Source: Pukyongia salina
GTDB lineage: Bacteria; Bacteroidota; Bacteroidia; Flavobacteriales; Flavobacteriaceae
Reading direction: 5' to 3'
Length of the DNA stretch: 64,000 nt
Assembly (NCBI RefSeq): GCF_002966125.1
Contig: NZ_CP027062.1
Location: forward strand, 1,798,001 to 1,862,000
This document shows, piece by piece, positions 63,382 through 64,000 of this stretch. The position numbers were made by a program, and so were the translations under genes. Position 1 is the first letter of the stretch, and each line of letters opens with the position of its first letter. Under the pieces are notes generated by a model, which saw only the letters and a list, made by a program, of their open reading frames with translations, was not told the DNA's origin and did not search any database.

Positions 63382-64000
63382 ATGAAGTATTCTCTTGGCG
63401 TAATCATCTTACTTTTTTCTTTACAGTTTTCAGTAGCCCAGCAACGTGAGACTTTTCCTTTTTCTATTGATGTAGATACATTCACAGGAAGTATACTAGA
63501 ACACAATCCCGATATTGCTCACTTGATAACGGGACATCCTACCGGAATCATTGTACAATACAATCGAAAGACCTATGGTTGGAACGAACCTGAAGGCAGG
63601 TGGAATTATCCCGACTGGGGATTTACATTTTCCTATCAGGATATGAAAAACCCCTTCCTTGGTGAAAATTATGCGGTTTATGCGCATTTTAACTGGTATT
63701 TTCTTAACCGGAACATCCGGTTTACCATGGGACAGGGAGTATCCTACAATACGAATCCCTACGACCCCGAAACAAATTTTCAGAATAATGCATATGGAAG
63801 TCATTTCCTTAGCTCCACCTATTTAAAGGTGAACTATGTGAGGGAACGACTGGTGGGAGGAGTTGGCGTGCAGGCCGGATTTGGAGTTATGCATTACTCG
63901 AATGCAAATTTTAAAGCTCCCAACAACAGTACCAACACTTTATTTTTTAATGTGGGATTGAGCTATCAGCCCGATGCGATCAACTTCCCTACCTATATCC
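63382..64000 (+). CDS. acyloxyacyl hydrolase / PagL-like protein (copy 2, partial, right edge)
   Basis: The frame starts at the ATG at 63382 (MKYSLGVIILLFSLQFSVAQQ, signal peptide) and runs off the window after about 206 codons. It is clearly a paralog of copy 1: NPDIAHLITGHPTG against NKNIAHLVIAHPQV, WNYPDWGFTFSYQD against FNYPDWGLSFQFTD, and active-site HYSNANFKAPNNSTN against HHSNGSIKAPNTGTN. The H-x-S pair is kept, and Asn again replaces the PagL Glu position. Confidence 0.8.
   Translation, partial: MKYSLGVIILLFSLQFSVAQQRETFPFSIDVDTFTGSILEHNPDIAHLITGHPTGIIVQYNRKTYGWNEPEGRWNYPDWGFTFSYQDMKNPFLGENYAVYAHFNWYFLNRNIRFTMGQGVSYNTNPYDPETNFQNNAYGSHFLSSTYLKVNYVRERLVGGVGVQAGFGVMHYSNANFKAPNNSTNTLFFNVGLSYQPDAINFPTYI

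Overview
The window looks like a chromosomal segment of a marine-type member of the Flavobacteriaceae (Bacteroidota). The evidence is a type IX secretion cargo gene next to a PorP/SprF gene, T9SS type A and type B C-terminal sorting domains, many short lipoproteins with LxxC lipoboxes, DUF6090/DUF6503/GSCFA/head-GIN families, weak Shine-Dalgarno sequences, and several clear Bacteroidota-type -7 boxes (TAnnTTTG). I see no tRNA, rRNA, IS element, prophage or CRISPR array.

Layout. 0-12 kb (all minus strand): stress and accessory genes. These are DUF5946 (cut by the left edge), two DUF6090 paralogs, a MarR regulator with a four-cysteine tail beside a small thioredoxin-fold protein, OsmC, YceI and intradiol-dioxygenase lipoproteins, a membrane LytTR regulator, a DUF6503 lipoprotein, a TetR / carboxymuconolactone decarboxylase / DoxX group, a methyltransferase, and small proteins. 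12-16.8 kb (minus): a sulfur/persulfide-type cluster of c-type cytochrome, rhodanese, 1-Cys peroxiredoxin, MBL-rhodanese fusion, TauE/SafE permease and a Crp/Fnr regulator. A GTAAC-N4-GTTAC dyad precedes three of these genes. 16.9-19.8 kb: era and der around a membrane protein. 19.8-29.2 kb: a TPR/HTH regulator and T9SS proteins, ending in a 1191-residue type B cargo with four exact 240-bp repeat units, followed directly by PorP/SprF. 29.3-36.2 kb: TPM/LemA genes, MerR, M23 peptidase, alaS and GSCFA.

36.2-44.0 kb is the most unusual part: a TPR sensor histidine kinase, a NarL-type response regulator, a small membrane protein and four exported proteins (lipoprotein, PQQ-type propeller, MORN-repeat protein, small periplasmic protein). 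A shared box GTCAWWTGCCNTATT lies about 50 bp before four of these genes, including the response regulator. I read this as a self-contained two-component regulon of unknown function.

44.0-60.5 kb is aspartate-family and methionine metabolism: metK, thrA-thrB-thrC, then metB, a second homoserine dehydrogenase, proC, osmC, split metH and metF, and then Rrf2 and cysH. Two structurally different SAM riboswitches occur only 5.5 kb apart: a SAM-II-type pseudoknot before metK and a SAM-I (S-box) before metB. The metK leader also holds a downstream segment complementary (12 of 13 positions) to the SAM-II core, a candidate switching partner. 60.5-64 kb: a PLP-dependent dehydratase, two PagL-like outer-membrane proteins (the second cut by the right edge) and a head-GIN lipoprotein between them.
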